A stretch of DNA of 6,764 nt, from positions 1 through 6,764 of the forward strand of contig DAIEQT010000446.1 of the NCBI GenBank assembly GCA_027347545.1. Direction: 5' to 3'. A model generated the notes under the pieces. That model was not told the DNA's origin. It saw only the letters and a list, made by a program, of their open reading frames with translations, and made no database searches. Both the position numbers and the translations under genes were made by a program. Positions 6,499 through 6,764 of this stretch are shown in pieces. Every line of letters begins with the position of its first letter. Position 1 is the stretch's first letter. Origin of the DNA: Ignavibacteria bacterium (GTDB taxonomy: Bacteria > Bacteroidota > Ignavibacteria > Ignavibacteriales > Melioribacteraceae).

Positions 6499-6536
6499 GG
6501 AGGATGAGTTGCTACTGACTTATCCTCCCTCTTATT
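6499..6536 (+). terminator. Rho-independent terminator after the repeat-protein gene
   Basis: An 11-bp stem pairs GGAGGATGAGT (6499-6509) with ACTTATCCTCC (6518-6528), with one G-T wobble and an 8-base loop. A T-rich, interrupted tail (CTCTTATT) follows. It begins 20 bases after the stop codon. Confidence 0.75.
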
Positions 6537-6566
6537 AACAATTTCTAAAATCATCTTGGTGTAAAA

Positions 6567-6764
6567 ATGAAATCTTACGTTTATGTGTTACTGCTTGTTT
6601 TAATAGTGACCACATCAATATCCACACATGCGCAGAGCAAAAAATTTGGTCTGGGTGTAATTTTTGGAGAACCGACCGGCTTGAGTGCAAAGTTATGGCT
6701 ATCAAATACTAATGCATTAGCTTTTGGATTAGGCTGGTCTGTGCAAGGTTACCGTTTCAATGGT
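6567..6764 (+). CDS. Exported protein, probable outer-membrane beta-barrel, 3' end missing
   Basis: The gene runs off the window after 66 codons. Translation starts MKSYVYVLLL and shows a Sec signal peptide with a hydrophobic core at about 4-15 and likely cleavage after Ala22 (THAQS). The mature start reads KFGLGVIFGEPTGLSAKLW, then NALAFGLGW. Alternating Gly, aromatic and hydrophobic residues, with the GEPTGLSAK turn, resemble the first strands of small outer-membrane beta-barrel proteins of this bacterial group. The family call rests on a short fragment. An in-frame TAA at 6546-6548 limits the start; the ATG at 6567 is the first one after it. There is no clear Shine-Dalgarno site. A terminator separates it from the previous gene, so it probably has its own promoter, which I could not recognise. 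Confidence 0.8.
   Translation, partial: MKSYVYVLLLVLIVTTSISTHAQSKKFGLGVIFGEPTGLSAKLWLSNTNALAFGLGWSVQGYRFNG

Overview
The window looks like chromosomal DNA from an Ignavibacteria-type member of the Bacteroidota/Chlorobi group. The main evidence is the C-terminal type IX secretion (T9SS type A) sorting domain of the 806-residue protein, with its NYPNPFNPTT and SSGIYLYRLKAG signatures, which are typical of Ignavibacteria and relatives. The AT-rich composition and the abundance of exported proteins agree. The taxon is an inference; there is no rRNA or marker gene to fix it.

Layout, all genes on the + strand. (1) 2-856: the 3' part of a gene for a coiled-coil protein with one C-terminal membrane helix, closed by a clear intrinsic terminator (886-912). 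(2) 857-1105: a 249-base intergenic region holding that terminator and a second, competing pair of hairpins. (3) 1106-2581: a stand-alone receiver-domain response regulator followed after 18 bases by an unrecognised lipoprotein. (4) 2632-3966: a second lipoprotein, 50 bases downstream with a strong Shine-Dalgarno sequence, probably in the same operon, ended by a GC-rich hairpin. (5) 4058-6478: a secreted protein made of a signal peptide, nine tandem DUF5666-like repeats and a T9SS sorting domain, followed by a good terminator. (6) 6567-end: the start of an exported protein that looks like an outer-membrane beta-barrel.

Read together, five consecutive genes form a cell-envelope locus: one small regulatory protein, two lipoproteins, one T9SS-exported repeat protein and one probable outer-membrane protein. 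The three secreted or lipid-anchored products in the middle have no function that can be assigned from sequence. The most unusual points are the nine-fold DUF5666 array with two repeat subclasses, the receiver domain that lacks one metal-binding acidic residue, and the second lipoprotein, whose helical part appears to be three degenerate copies of one module. No mobile element, CRISPR array, tRNA or rRNA was seen.
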